NCBI GenBank assembly: GCA_002102225.1
Contig: LQPB01000017.1
Location: forward strand, 124,001-188,000
Direction of reading: 5' to 3'
From: Mycobacterium interjectum
GTDB taxonomy: Bacteria; Actinomycetota; Actinomycetes; Mycobacteriales; Mycobacteriaceae
Length of the DNA stretch: 64,000 nucleotides
Shown here: positions 15,752-24,957 of the stretch, in pieces
Position numbering within the stretch: the stretch's first letter is position 1
How the letters are laid out: each line of letters begins with the position of its first letter
Position numbers and translations under genes: made by a program
The notes under the pieces: model-generated
Told to the model about the DNA's origin: nothing
Databases searched by the model: none
What the model saw: the letters and a program-made list of their open reading frames with translations, nothing else

Positions 15752-18178
15752 TCACGTCGCGGCGCGAATCGCGGGCGCCTGCCCTATCACGCCGTCGGCT
15801 TCCAGGTCGGCGATCTCCGAGTCGGTCAAACCCAGCTCGGTCAGCAATTCGCGGTTGTGCTCGCCGAGCAGCGGTGCGTGCCGGGTGTGAAACGTGCCGG
15901 GTCCGGCGGAGAACCTCATCGGGACGGTGCTCAGCCGCGCCGGACCGTTCACCGGGTGGTCGACCTCCTCGAAGAAGCGCCGGAACGCCAGCTGTTCCAA
16001 TTCCGTCTGGCGATGCGGCTGCATGACCTTGGCCACCGGCACGCCGGCCTGCCAGAGGGCGGTGACGATCTCGTCGCGGCCGCGGGGGCCGCACCACTTG
16101 GCCAGGTGCTCATCGATCAGGTCGTGGTGCGCCGCCCGGCCGGCCGCGGTGGCCAGCCCGGGATCGCTCGCCCACGGGGGCGACCCGAGCGCCTCGACCA
16201 GGCGCGCCCACTGGTCGTCGGTCGCGACCGCGATCGCGACCCAGCTGTCGGGGCGGCCGAATTCGTCGATATCGGCGCTGCGGTAGAGGTTTTGCGGCGC
16301 CGCGGTCGGTCCCCGGTTGCCGGCCCGCGCCAACAGCGCGCCGTAGGCGGAGTGCTCGATGACCTGCTCGGCGCAGATGCTGAGCGCGGCGTCCACCATC
16401 GCCGCCTCTACCAGCACGCCCTGGCCGGTGCGGCGACGATGCTCCAGCGCCAGCAGCAATGCGTTGAGCGCATGCATACCCGCGTTGGGATCGCCGATCG
16501 AATACGGGTCGTACGGCGCACGGTCGGGGTAGCCGGTCATCCAGCTCACGCCCGCCGCGGCCTCGATGACATAGGCGAACGCCGGGTTGTCGCGCCACGG
16601 GCCGTCCAGGCCGAACCCGGGCATCCGCAACAGGACGGTGTCGGGCCTGATCGCTTGAATCGCAGGGAAATCCAGCCCGACCTGGTCCAGCACCCGGGGC
16701 GTGAAGTTCTCCGCGACCACGTCGCACGTCGCGATGAGCCGGCACAGCAGCTCCCGGCCGCGCGGGCTCTGCAGGTCCAGCGTCAACCCTTTCTTGTTGG
16801 TGTTCAGCGCCGCGAAGATCGGGGACTTCTCCCACCACTGGGCTTCGGTGGTCGGGATGCCGGCAATCAGGCGGGTGCCGTCGGGACGGCGGGCGGATTC
16901 CAGGTGGATGACTTCGGCGCCGAGCATAGCCAGAAAGTGGGTGCCGCACGGGCCGGCCCAGAACGTCGTCATGTCCAACACGCGAAGTCCGCTCAGCGGC
17001 AGCTGGTTTGGGCGCTCTTTCGCGGCTTGCGGCGCCGGCCGGGCGGCGGCACCGGCGGTTCGGTAGCGCGACGTGTGCTCCCCCAGCCGCGGCGCCGGGC
17101 CCGGCGGGCGAAGCCGGGCGGGCCCGATGCGGTACGGATGCCCCGGCTGCTGAAATCCTCGCGGGTTGCGCACGAACGATCCGCGTTCGCGGAAGTGGTC
17201 GAGCGTTGCGACGTTGGCGCCGTTGGCAACCGGCGCGTTCGGGATCCGGAACGCCGTCGCCAGTTCGCGGATGTCGTCGACCGTGTTGCTCTCGACCCAC
17301 GCGTAGATCTCGTCGGCGTGGACGTTGGCCTGCTCGGTGATCGTCAGCGGCGATTCCTCATCGATCCACTCGGGGTGTCCCACCATCGCGCAGAGGTCGA
17401 ACCACTGTTGCGCGGTGCCACAGCCGAGGTCCACCAGGCCGTCTTTGGCGCGGGCAACACCCGGCACGGTGAGTCGTCTCTGGTCCCGCCACGGGCGTCC
17501 GAGCATTTCGAAGTAGGTGACGGGATAGTAAGTCAGACAAAGGATCTGCGTCTCCAGCATCGAAAGGTCCAGCAGTTGCCCCGGGCCGCCGCCGTACCGC
17601 GATGCCAGCAACGCAGCACTGGCGTAGACCCCGGCCAGGTATTCCCCGGACTGCCCGCCGACGAACACCGGCGCGAGGTCGGGCTCGCCACGTCCGAGCC
17701 CGATGATTCCCCCGGACCAGGCCTGCAGCGTGAACTCGGTGGCCGCCCGGTGCCGCCAGGGCCCCTGCAGCCCGAACGGCGTGATCGACAAGACGGTGAG
17801 GTGCGGATGGCGGTCGTGGATGGCGGCCGGCGTGAAGTGCGGGCTTTCGGCCAGTCTCGACCCACCCGACCAAACCACCGCCTCCGCGGCGGCCAGCAGC
17901 CCGTGGACCAGCGCGACGTCGTCACCGACATCGGGATCGGCAACGACGCTGTGCTTTGATCCGGCAAGGAAGCTGAACAGCGCGCCATCCTCACCGGGCG
18001 GGATGGCGGCGCCCGAGGCCGACCAGAGACGCAGCGGATCGCCTTCCGGCGGTTCGGCTTTGACTACCTCGGCACCGCCGTCGGCCAGCAACTTCGTGCC
18101 GTAGGCGCCCGCTATCCCGGTGGAGAGGTCAACCACGGTATAGCCGGCCAGCGGGAATTCGGGAAGCGGTTGTGCCAC
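15752..18178 (-). CDS. Double-domain family III (CaiB/BaiF) CoA transferase
   Basis: An 808-residue protein made of two complete CaiB/BaiF-type domains (about 5-375 and 393-800) joined by a Pro/Ala-rich linker. Each has the N-terminal L-x-G-x-x-V-x-D-x-[ST] strand (YTVVDLSTGIAGAYGTKLLAD; LRVLDMTTFWAGPCGTHFLA). The second keeps the catalytic Asp, D596 (VEAAMVDAALS); in the first this position is E209 (LLDLSMLETQIL), so only the second half may form the acyl-aspartyl intermediate. Family III enzymes move CoA from an acyl-CoA to a free acid. The GTG start shares one base with the TAG of the crotonase gene. Usual members are about 400 residues, so this is a fusion or tandem duplication. Confidence 0.92.
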   Translation of the reverse strand: MAQPLPEFPLAGYTVVDLSTGIAGAYGTKLLADGGAEVVKAEPPEGDPLRLWSASGAAIPPGEDGALFSFLAGSKHSVVADPDVGDDVALVHGLLAAAEAVVWSGGSRLAESPHFTPAAIHDRHPHLTVLSITPFGLQGPWRHRAATEFTLQAWSGGIIGLGRGEPDLAPVFVGGQSGEYLAGVYASAALLASRYGGGPGQLLDLSMLETQILCLTYYPVTYFEMLGRPWRDQRRLTVPGVARAKDGLVDLGCGTAQQWFDLCAMVGHPEWIDEESPLTITEQANVHADEIYAWVESNTVDDIRELATAFRIPNAPVANGANVATLDHFRERGSFVRNPRGFQQPGHPYRIGPARLRPPGPAPRLGEHTSRYRTAGAAARPAPQAAKERPNQLPLSGLRVLDMTTFWAGPCGTHFLAMLGAEVIHLESARRPDGTRLIAGIPTTEAQWWEKSPIFAALNTNKKGLTLDLQSPRGRELLCRLIATCDVVAENFTPRVLDQVGLDFPAIQAIRPDTVLLRMPGFGLDGPWRDNPAFAYVIEAAAGVSWMTGYPDRAPYDPYSIGDPNAGMHALNALLLALEHRRRTGQGVLVEAAMVDAALSICAEQVIEHSAYGALLARAGNRGPTAAPQNLYRSADIDEFGRPDSWVAIAVATDDQWARLVEALGSPPWASDPGLATAAGRAAHHDLIDEHLAKWCGPRGRDEIVTALWQAGVPVAKVMQPHRQTELEQLAFRRFFEEVDHPVNGPARLSTVPMRFSAGPGTFHTRHAPLLGEHNRELLTELGLTDSEIADLEADGVIGQAPAIRAAT

Positions 18179-19173
18179 TAGCGCTTTCTCTTCCCCTTGG
18201 CGTCCTTCTTGCCGCGGCCCTTCTTGCTCAGGCGCCAGTCCGGCGGAAACTTGTCGTCGTTGTCCTTGACCGCGTCGCTCAGTCCCCGCTGGATCGCGTC
18301 GTCGAGCGTGAAGTCGCCGTCGGCGTCCCGCTGGGCTTTGCCGCCCACCGACTCGAAGAAGCCGCTGAGCATGCTGCCCAGGTATTCGCCCTGAAACTGC
18401 TTCATGATTTCGAAGAAGACCTTCTGCATGAACACGGTGTCCGTGGGCCTGTTGCGGGCGCAGGCCAGCGCGTACTTCTGCACCTCTGCCTCGAGTTCTT
18501 GCCGGGGAACAACCCTGTTGAGAAAGTTGCAGTCGTACATCTCGGCGGCGGTGAAAGCCCTTCCGGTGAAAACCATTTCCTGAAATTTCCGGATGCCCAT
18601 GGTCTGCGCCCACCACCACATGCGCGGGCCCCAGCCGAAGTACCGGAACGAGGGATGGCCGAAAAGGGCGTCGTCGCTGGCGATCACCAAGTCGGCGTCG
18701 GCCGCCTGGTAGAAGTGCCAGCCGTAGCAGTAGCCCTTGACCTCGAGGATGCTGATCTTCTTGAAGTCCTGTAGCCCGCGGATGCCGGAGTTCGGGTTGG
18801 CATACCACTGCCCGAGGGTGGCGCCGCGCCGAAAAGAGCCTTCGGGCGGGAAGTTGACCTCGTCCGCGCCGATTCGGTACTCGGCAAGCCGTGGGCCCTG
18901 ATCCACCGAATCCTGCACCCGCATTTCCTCGGTCAGATCGGCGCCGGAGCCCAGATCGTCACCTTCGCCACGGACCACCAGCACCTTGACGTCGTCGTCG
19001 ATGCCGGCCCGGTGCAACAGGTCGGCATAGCGCAGCCGCGCCGCGATCGTCGGCGCGTTCAGGTGGCTCGGCCGGTCGAAGGTGATCGTGGCGATACGGG
19101 TCTCGGCGTCCTTCTGGTACCGGATGACCTTCTCGTCATCTGGCTCGGCGGGCGGGCTATGCCTGCGAGACAT
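18178..19173 (-). CDS. Atypical enoyl-CoA hydratase/isomerase family protein
   Basis: A 331-residue crotonase-fold protein, longer than the usual 260. LGSGADL (oxyanion loop) and YGWHFYQAADADLVIAS are recognisable, but both hydratase Glu positions are replaced, and the segment after them is Trp-rich (FGWGPRMWWWAQTMG). There is an insertion of about 35 residues after SGADL, and the C-terminus is Lys-rich (KKGRGKKDAKGKRKR). It lies between the M24 protein gene (54 bp) and the double CoA transferase (1-nt overlap). It may be a hydrolase- or decarboxylase-like crotonase; the reaction is unknown. Confidence 0.87.
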   Translation of the reverse strand: MSRRHSPPAEPDDEKVIRYQKDAETRIATITFDRPSHLNAPTIAARLRYADLLHRAGIDDDVKVLVVRGEGDDLGSGADLTEEMRVQDSVDQGPRLAEYRIGADEVNFPPEGSFRRGATLGQWYANPNSGIRGLQDFKKISILEVKGYCYGWHFYQAADADLVIASDDALFGHPSFRYFGWGPRMWWWAQTMGIRKFQEMVFTGRAFTAAEMYDCNFLNRVVPRQELEAEVQKYALACARNRPTDTVFMQKVFFEIMKQFQGEYLGSMLSGFFESVGGKAQRDADGDFTLDDAIQRGLSDAVKDNDDKFPPDWRLSKKGRGKKDAKGKRKR

Positions 19174-19227
19174 AAACCACTGCGCGGGATTTCGGCGTGT
19201 CGGCGCGAAGGTTGATGTGTCGCGGCA

Positions 19228-20364
19228 TCATCCCTGCCAATGCGGGCTCGACGTCAGCATTTCGGGGCCGTCGGCGGCGATCAACACCGCCTCGCGCCCG
19301 AACACCGCGCCGACTCCTTGCTGCCAGACATAGCCGGTGACGGCCAGCACCATTCCCGGCTCCAGTCGCTCCTCGGCCGCGGTCAGGGGAAGGTGCTTGG
19401 ACACCACCGGCGGGTCGAAGCCCATGCCCAGGCCCCGGGCCACCGGCATCGGGGGCGCCGGCTCGCCCGCCGCGTCGTAGGCGGCGAGCAGTTCGCCGGC
19501 CGCCGCGCCGGGCCGGCATGCCGCTAACAGCTTGGCGCACAGGTTGTCCCACCGGCGATACAGGGCGGGCGCACCGCCGACACCGCCCGCGGGCCATGTC
19601 CGGCCGACCTCACCCATGTAGCCGCCGGCGAGCACGCCGGCCGAGAACGCCACCAGGTCGCCATCTCGAACGCACCCGTTGCGGTGGTCACCGTTGACCC
19701 GCCGCCACGGGTGATCCGGCGAAGTAATCCAGGCGAATTCCTGATTGGACGGCGCACTCACGCCGCCGGCCGCGATTGCCTCCAGCATGACGCCGGCCAG
19801 CGTTTGTTCGCGCACGCCCGGCTGCAGCTCGGCCACCGCGGCGGCCAGGCCTGTTTCGGCCATCGAGATCGCCTCCCGCAGCGCCGCCACCTCCTCAGCC
19901 GTCTTGATGCGCCGGGCGGCGCGCATCGCGAGTTCCCCGTCGACCAGTTCGGCGTTGGGGAAAGCGGTTGGCAGCAGCTGCGCGAAAGCCGGTGAGAGGG
20001 CGTCGGTTCCGACGCGGCGCGCGGAGGCCGCCCCGTCGATGCGCCGCAGCGCGGACATGGTGTTCACCGGGTTCCACGAGATGCCATAGAGGTTCTCGTG
20101 CGGGATGTCGTCGGGAACGCCTTCGTCCCAGGTGCTGAGCAGGTGGATCGCGCCGGTTTCGCGCACCAGCACGCAGGCCGGGCCGAACGGCCGGGTTCCG
20201 GCGACCCACAGCTGCGGGGCGCCGGTGACGTAGCGGATGTTGGCCTGGCGCCCGAGGACCAGGACGTCCAGGTCGTGCGCCGCCATCTGTTCGAGCGCCC
20301 GCCGGCGCCGCCCCGAGCGCAGCGCCCGATCGTCGGGGCAAACCTCAACGGACATGAGGGCCAT
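19228..20364 (-). CDS. M24-fold (aminopeptidase P-like) protein with degraded metal site
   Basis: A 378-residue protein with the creatinase N-domain (VLVLGRQANIRYVTGAPQLW) and a pita-bread C-domain. By alignment with its neighbour, four of the five metal ligands are replaced: S241 for the first Asp, E252 for the second, L312 for His and T343 for the first Glu; only E359 remains. It is unlikely to be a dinuclear metallopeptidase, and may be a metal-free lyase-like member or a partner subunit of the intact M24 protein encoded directly upstream. Its start overlaps that gene by 20 bp. The ATG at 20355 is an alternative start. Confidence 0.88.
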   Translation of the reverse strand: MALMSVEVCPDDRALRSGRRRRALEQMAAHDLDVLVLGRQANIRYVTGAPQLWVAGTRPFGPACVLVRETGAIHLLSTWDEGVPDDIPHENLYGISWNPVNTMSALRRIDGAASARRVGTDALSPAFAQLLPTAFPNAELVDGELAMRAARRIKTAEEVAALREAISMAETGLAAAVAELQPGVREQTLAGVMLEAIAAGGVSAPSNQEFAWITSPDHPWRRVNGDHRNGCVRDGDLVAFSAGVLAGGYMGEVGRTWPAGGVGGAPALYRRWDNLCAKLLAACRPGAAAGELLAAYDAAGEPAPPMPVARGLGMGFDPPVVSKHLPLTAAEERLEPGMVLAVTGYVWQQGVGAVFGREAVLIAADGPEMLTSSPHWQG

Positions 20365-21583
20365 AGGGGGTGTAGGGGTAGTCGGTCAATCGAGTCGTGC
20401 CTTCCTCGGTGATCACCACGACCTCTTCGCTGCGGTAGCCACCGGTGCCGTCCTCCCAGACCACCGGCTCCAGCACCAGGACCATGCCCTGCTGCAGGAC
20501 GAAGTTGTCGTCGAACTCCTGCCCGAGATCCGTTCCGATCATGGGCATCTCGGCCGCGTTGACGCCGATGCCGTGGCCGAGATAGAAGTGCGGCAGCCAC
20601 GGCCGGCTGCCACCGTTGGCCGCAATGGCGGCCCGGCCCAGATCACCGGCGGTAGCGCCGGCGCGGGCCACGCCCTCGACGGCGGTCATGATCTCCTGCC
20701 ACTTGTCGAACTGCGCGCGTTGCCGCGGTGACGGGTCGCGGCCCACCAGCCACGTGCGCCCGAAGTCCGAGCAGTAGCCGTGGTAGGTGATGCTGACGTC
20801 GGTCCACAGCACGTCGCCTTCGGCCAATTCGCGCTCGGTGCTCAACAGCGGCAGGGCCAGATCGCCGTGCGTCGTCCACACCCCTGCCGCCTTGCTGGGC
20901 GGCATCACCTGCCAGATCGGTTCCAGCATGCTGGCCATGGCGCCCAACTCGAAGGCCCGCCGCAAAAAGCCGGCCGACAGGTCGATCTGGCGGACGCCGG
21001 GAGCGAGGGCCTTGTGCACGTCGACCATCGCCTCGTCGGTGATCCGAACCGCGGTGCGGATGCAGGCCAGTTCATCCGGGGTCTTGACGACCTTGGCGGC
21101 ACTGACGATGGCGGACGCATCGGCGGGCGCGCCGTGGGGAAACAACGTCGTCGCAGCGCGCGACATGGCACCGGTGAACTCGTCCACCGCGATCACGGCC
21201 CCGGCCGGTATCAGATCGGCCAGCCGGCGGGCGAAATCGGCCACGCCCTCGTCGAATTCGAGATAGACGGGCCCGTGCAGGTGGTCGGCGGGCAGCTCGG
21301 ACTCGTGCGCGGCGCCCTCACGGAACGGCAGGAACAGGTGCGGCCACTCGTCGGCGGCGACCACCACCGCCACCGGCCGCTCGACGTAGGACATTCCCGC
21401 GTCGCCCAGCGGCCAACTCGTCCCGGTGGCGTAGACCACCGCGCTGTTGCCCAGCAGGATCAGCGCGTCGACGCCGCGGTCGGCCATCGCAGCCCGCAGC
21501 CGGGCTCCGGTCTCGCGGCGCATCCGCGTCAGGTCGGGTGTTTCGGGGATCGCCAGCCCGCCCGCCGGCGCGAAAGCCGTCAC
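20345..21583 (-). CDS. M24 family metallopeptidase (Xaa-Pro aminopeptidase-like)
   Basis: A 412-residue M24 protein with the full set of metal ligands: D262 and D273 (WTDVSITYHGYCSDFGRTW), H337 (LGHGIGV), E372 (VLEPVVW) and the Glu of RSEEVVV (386/387). The N-terminal creatinase-type domain spans about 20-165. Members cleave Xaa-Pro peptide bonds or C-N bonds in small molecules such as creatine. The GTG start shares one base with the TAG of the preceding amidohydrolase. In this catabolic operon a small-molecule C-N hydrolase role is plausible but unproven. Confidence 0.92.
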   Translation of the reverse strand: MTAFAPAGGLAIPETPDLTRMRRETGARLRAAMADRGVDALILLGNSAVVYATGTSWPLGDAGMSYVERPVAVVVAADEWPHLFLPFREGAAHESELPADHLHGPVYLEFDEGVADFARRLADLIPAGAVIAVDEFTGAMSRAATTLFPHGAPADASAIVSAAKVVKTPDELACIRTAVRITDEAMVDVHKALAPGVRQIDLSAGFLRRAFELGAMASMLEPIWQVMPPSKAAGVWTTHGDLALPLLSTERELAEGDVLWTDVSITYHGYCSDFGRTWLVGRDPSPRQRAQFDKWQEIMTAVEGVARAGATAGDLGRAAIAANGGSRPWLPHFYLGHGIGVNAAEMPMIGTDLGQEFDDNFVLQQGMVLVLEPVVWEDGTGGYRSEEVVVITEEGTTRLTDYPYTPYGPHVR

Positions 21584-22758
21584 TACAGCCCCAGGAATTT
21601 GGTCACGTTGCCGCTGACGATGCGTGCCGCGTTCTCCGGTCCGACGGCGTCGACGACGGCGGCCAGCGACTTTTCGGAATAGCCGTAGGTGCTTTCGTTG
21701 TGCGGGTAGTCGCTGGACCACATCACTTTGTCCACCCCGATCTGGTCGATCAACTGCAGACCGAGGGGGTCGACCATGAACGACGCGCTCATATGGTTGT
21801 CCCAGTAGTAGCGCACGTCGTGCTCCAGCGGCCGGTTGAACATGTGCTGATAGGACGCCACCAGGTGCTCGGCGTCTTGCAACGCCCACGGCACCCAGGA
21901 GATGCCGCCCTCGAACCAGCCCAGGCGCAGCGCCGGATGCCGGTCGAGGATGCCGCCGAAGATGTACTTGGCGAACGTTTCCCGGAATCCGTCGATGTTG
22001 ATCATCATGCCGACAACGACGCTGTTGAACTCGGTCGGGCTCTTCGGGGGCGTCTCGCCGATGTGGTGGGTGATCGGAAGGCCGGCGGCTTCGATCTCGT
22101 CCCAGACCGGGGTCATGGACGTGCTCGAGTAGTCGATCGGGTTGCCGTCGTCGTCCTTGCCGGGGTTCAGCGGCAGCAGGAACGTCTTGAGCCCCAACGA
22201 TTTCAGCTCTTCCAGGGTGCGCCGCGCGCCCTGCGGATCCCACCAGTTGATCAGTCCGGCGCCGTAGAAGTGGCCGTCGGAGCGCTCCTGGAGCTCCGCG
22301 ATGTACTCGTTGTAGATGCGGAATGCGAGTTCGCGAAGCTTCTTGTCCGGGTAGTGAAACAGCGCCAGCACCGCGTTGGGGAAGGCCAGTTCCTTGTCGA
22401 CGCCGTCCTCGTGCAGCTCCTGGATGCGGGCCTCGATGTTGGTGCTGGCGGCCCCGGGCAGGTCGTCGTACTGCATCAGCACCGCGCTGAAGTCACCCGG
22501 CAGGAATGACTGGCCCTTGCGCCCCACCTGATAGGCGCCGTCCTCGTACCAGATCCGCGGCGCCTTGTCCTTGAGCTCCTCGGGGAACCGCTCGTAGAAG
22601 ATGTCGGCGGCCAGCGAGATGTGGTTGTCGGCGGAGAAAACCACGGTCCCTTCCGGCAGCCCCACGTTGCTGCCGGCGGCGTGCCCGCGGCGATCCTTCG
22701 GTGCGCCAAAGCCTCCCGGCGGATAGAGCGAAACGGTGCTTGCTTGAGTCGTCATCAT
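21583..22758 (-). CDS. Amidohydrolase-2 family protein
   Basis: A 391-residue amidohydrolase-2 (ACMSD-like) TIM-barrel protein. It has the N-terminal VVFSADNHISLAADIFYERFP, GLPITHHIGETPP (barrel His), LGWFEGGISWVPWALQDAEHL and MWSSDYPHNESTYGYS (Asp). It belongs to the same broad family as the protein at 2353 but is clearly a different branch. The ATG at 22758 is chosen because GGAGGG lies 4 nt upstream; an in-frame start 24 nt earlier lacks a site. Between the P450 gene (58 bp) and the M24 gene (1-nt overlap), so part of the ferredoxin/P450 operon. Confidence 0.92.
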   Translation of the reverse strand: MMTTQASTVSLYPPGGFGAPKDRRGHAAGSNVGLPEGTVVFSADNHISLAADIFYERFPEELKDKAPRIWYEDGAYQVGRKGQSFLPGDFSAVLMQYDDLPGAASTNIEARIQELHEDGVDKELAFPNAVLALFHYPDKKLRELAFRIYNEYIAELQERSDGHFYGAGLINWWDPQGARRTLEELKSLGLKTFLLPLNPGKDDDGNPIDYSSTSMTPVWDEIEAAGLPITHHIGETPPKSPTEFNSVVVGMMINIDGFRETFAKYIFGGILDRHPALRLGWFEGGISWVPWALQDAEHLVASYQHMFNRPLEHDVRYYWDNHMSASFMVDPLGLQLIDQIGVDKVMWSSDYPHNESTYGYSEKSLAAVVDAVGPENAARIVSGNVTKFLGL

Positions 22759-22816
22759 TGACCCTCCATTCGGGATCGGCATTGTCGACGGTAATCGGCT
22801 TGGAAAGGAAATGAGC

Positions 22817-24061
22817 TCACCAGGTCACCGGCAATTCGTAGACGCCGTAGGCAAGCCGGTCGTGTTTGAACGGCACCTGCTCGAACGGGATGTCCAGTTC
22901 CAGCGACGGGACCCGGCGGAACAGCGTGCGGTAGACGATCTGCAGCTCCGCGCGGGCAAGCTGCTGCCCGACACACTGGTGCCGGCCGTAGCCGAACGCC
23001 ACGTTGCGATCGGCGCCCGAGCGGTGCAGGTAAAGCCGATCCGGCTCGGTGAACACCCGCGAATCCCAGTTCGCCGGGGCCAGGTCGATGATGATGCCCT
23101 CGCCCGCACGGATGACCTCGCCGGCGATGGTGATGTCTTCGAGGGCCACGCGGCGCTGACCGTTCTGAATGATGCTGAGGTAGCGCAACAGTTCCTCGAC
23201 CGCATTCGCGACGATCTTGGGGTCCTCGGCATCGCGGATGACGGCCAGCTGATCCCGATTCTGCAGCAGCGCAAGCACGCCCAACCCGATCATGTTCGCG
23301 GTGGTCTCGTGGCCGGCGATCAGCAGTCCGGTGCCCAGCTGCGCGGCCTCCTTGACGCTCAGTTCCCCGGCTTTGACCCGCTCGGCCAGGTCCGACACCG
23401 CGTCTTCGGCCGGGTTTTCCATCTTGGCCTCGACCAGCTGGGCCAGGTATTTGTGGAGGCTCATCGCGCCCTTGACGGTGTCCTCCCCCGTCGCGTAGCG
23501 CGCCAGCCCGACGTTGGCGTGGTGCTGGAACATGTCCGCGTCTTCGTACGGCACGCCCAGCAGCTGGCTGATCACCAGCGAGGGGACCGGCAGGGCCAGC
23601 GCGGTGACGAGGTCGGCGGGCCGCGGTCCGGCGAGCATCGCGTCGATGTGGTCGTCGGTGATCTGCTGGATGCTCGGCCGCAACCCTTCCACGCGCTTGA
23701 AGGTGAAGGGCTTCGACAACATCCGCCGGAAGCGGGTGTGTTCCTCGCCGTCGGCCGTGAAGACGGATCGCGGCCGCTTGTGCACGGTGGACAACATGCC
23801 CTCGTTCCAGTGCGGAAACCCCGGCGTGCGGTCGTCGACGCTGACGCGCGAATCGGAGAACAGCTCCCGCACCTGGTCGTAGCCCGTGATCAGCCACGGT
23901 GTGCTGCCGTCCCAGATCCGAACCCTGCTCAGCGGCCGGGCGTCGGCGAGCGCCATGACGTCCGGCGGCGGGGCGAAGGGGCAGCCCGCATCCCGCGCCA
24001 TCGGATAGTCCGGGATCCGCGGACCCGCTTCGGTCTTCGTGCTCCTCAGTGTGTCCGACAT
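22817..24061 (-). CDS. Cytochrome P450 with cognate ferredoxin upstream
   Basis: A 414-residue P450 of CYP105-like type: I-helix AGHETT (249-254), EELLR (289-293), heme loop AFGYGRHQCVGQ with Cys363. It monooxygenates a small lipophilic substrate. The ATG at 24061 is one base from the stop of the ferredoxin gene, a gene pair typical of actinobacterial P450 systems, so the 3Fe-4S protein is its electron donor. A longer reading would run through the ferredoxin gene and is rejected. The reductase is not local. Confidence 0.95.
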   Translation of the reverse strand: MSDTLRSTKTEAGPRIPDYPMARDAGCPFAPPPDVMALADARPLSRVRIWDGSTPWLITGYDQVRELFSDSRVSVDDRTPGFPHWNEGMLSTVHKRPRSVFTADGEEHTRFRRMLSKPFTFKRVEGLRPSIQQITDDHIDAMLAGPRPADLVTALALPVPSLVISQLLGVPYEDADMFQHHANVGLARYATGEDTVKGAMSLHKYLAQLVEAKMENPAEDAVSDLAERVKAGELSVKEAAQLGTGLLIAGHETTANMIGLGVLALLQNRDQLAVIRDAEDPKIVANAVEELLRYLSIIQNGQRRVALEDITIAGEVIRAGEGIIIDLAPANWDSRVFTEPDRLYLHRSGADRNVAFGYGRHQCVGQQLARAELQIVYRTLFRRVPSLELDIPFEQVPFKHDRLAYGVYELPVTW

Positions 24062-24062
24062 T

Positions 24063-24257
24063 TCATTCCTCGATGTGGATGGCCAATGCGGGGCACGCCG
24101 CGGCGGCGCGCCGTGCTCCGTCGGCCTGGTCGGGCGTTGGATGGGGATTGAGCAAGACCACCACGCCGTCGTCGTCACGCTGGTCGAATACCCCGGGCGC
24201 GTTCATGACGCAGTTACCCGATGACGCGCAAATGTCTTGGTCGACAGTAACTTTCAT
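24063..24257 (-). CDS. 3Fe-4S ferredoxin
   Basis: A 64-residue ferredoxin starting MKVTVDQDICASSGNC. Three cysteines, C10, C16 and C55 (AACPALAI), fit a [3Fe-4S] cluster of the kind paired with actinobacterial P450s; the usual fourth Cys is absent. The ATG lies 8 bp after the TetR stop and the gene abuts the P450. It carries electrons from a ferredoxin reductase to the P450. Confidence 0.93.
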   Translation of the reverse strand: MKVTVDQDICASSGNCVMNAPGVFDQRDDDGVVVLLNPHPTPDQADGARRAAAACPALAIHIEE

Positions 24258-24265
24258 CTGCCCCC

Positions 24266-24931
24266 CTATTCGTCCGGCGTCACGGGCGCCAGCCACAGGC
24301 CCACGATCGCGTCGATGAGGCCGGATGCCGCCGCGCGCCAAGACGATTGGTGCATGGGTGAACCCGCCGCCAACGCGCGTTCACGGTCGGCGCAGGTGTG
24401 CATCAACAGGTTGCGGGCCATGATGTTGCGTTCGAATCGCACCTCGGCCGGCAGGTTGGGCAGGCAACCGTTGATCCCGTCGACGACCTGAACCAGCGAC
24501 GGAGAGCTCAGCGCGCCCTTGACGATGATGTTGTAGTAGGCCGGGTCGGTCATCGCCTGCGCCGCGAAGCGCGCGTACCAGGTGGGGTTGCCGAGCTCCT
24601 CGAGGTGGTCGGTGAGCGGGCGCACCAGGCAGGCCACCCAGGCCCGCATGTCGGCCGAGCCGCCCGATTCCAGCACCTCGGTCACCATGCGGTCGCGAAG
24701 CTGCTCGACGGGACCGCGGTGCTTTTGCTCGATGGCGCGCACCAGGTCGGCCTTGGTGCCGAAGTGATAGCCCACCGCGGCGTTGTTCCCCTGCCCGGCG
24801 GCCTCGCTGACCTGCCGGTTCGACACCGCGAACATGCCGTGCTCGGCGTACAGCCGCTCGGCCGCCACCAGGATCGCCTCCTGGGTGGAGCTCGCGCGCT
24901 CGGTGCGAACGGTCCTGCCTGCCGTGGTCAT
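24266..24931 (-). CDS. TetR family regulator of the ferredoxin/P450 operon
   Basis: A 221-residue TetR-type regulator. The N-terminal DNA-binding domain reads AILVAAERLYAEHGMFAVSNRQVSEAAGQGNNAAVGYHFGTKADLVRAIEQ, the form with a long recognition loop. A TTG at 24943 gives a 4-residue longer alternative. It is the first gene of the operon (TetR, ferredoxin, P450, amidohydrolase, M24 pair and onward). A 22-bp palindrome lies 27 bp upstream and a near-identical copy lies before the neighbouring SDR gene, so it most likely represses both. Confidence 0.92.
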   Translation of the reverse strand: MTTAGRTVRTERASSTQEAILVAAERLYAEHGMFAVSNRQVSEAAGQGNNAAVGYHFGTKADLVRAIEQKHRGPVEQLRDRMVTEVLESGGSADMRAWVACLVRPLTDHLEELGNPTWYARFAAQAMTDPAYYNIIVKGALSSPSLVQVVDGINGCLPNLPAEVRFERNIMARNLLMHTCADRERALAAGSPMHQSSWRAAASGLIDAIVGLWLAPVTPDE

Positions 24932-24957
24932 GCCGCTAGTCAACCCTGCTCACCACT

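Noticed and set aside
15857..17959. 700-codon plus-strand open frame opposite the CoA transferase gene
   Set aside because: It is Arg/Gly/Val-rich shadow coding of a high-GC gene, has no family motif, and the minus strand carries two full CaiB/BaiF domains.
18179..18808. N-terminal extension of the double CoA transferase to 1018 residues
   Set aside because: The added part is the shadow of the crotonase gene; the family N-terminus begins right after the GTG at 18178.
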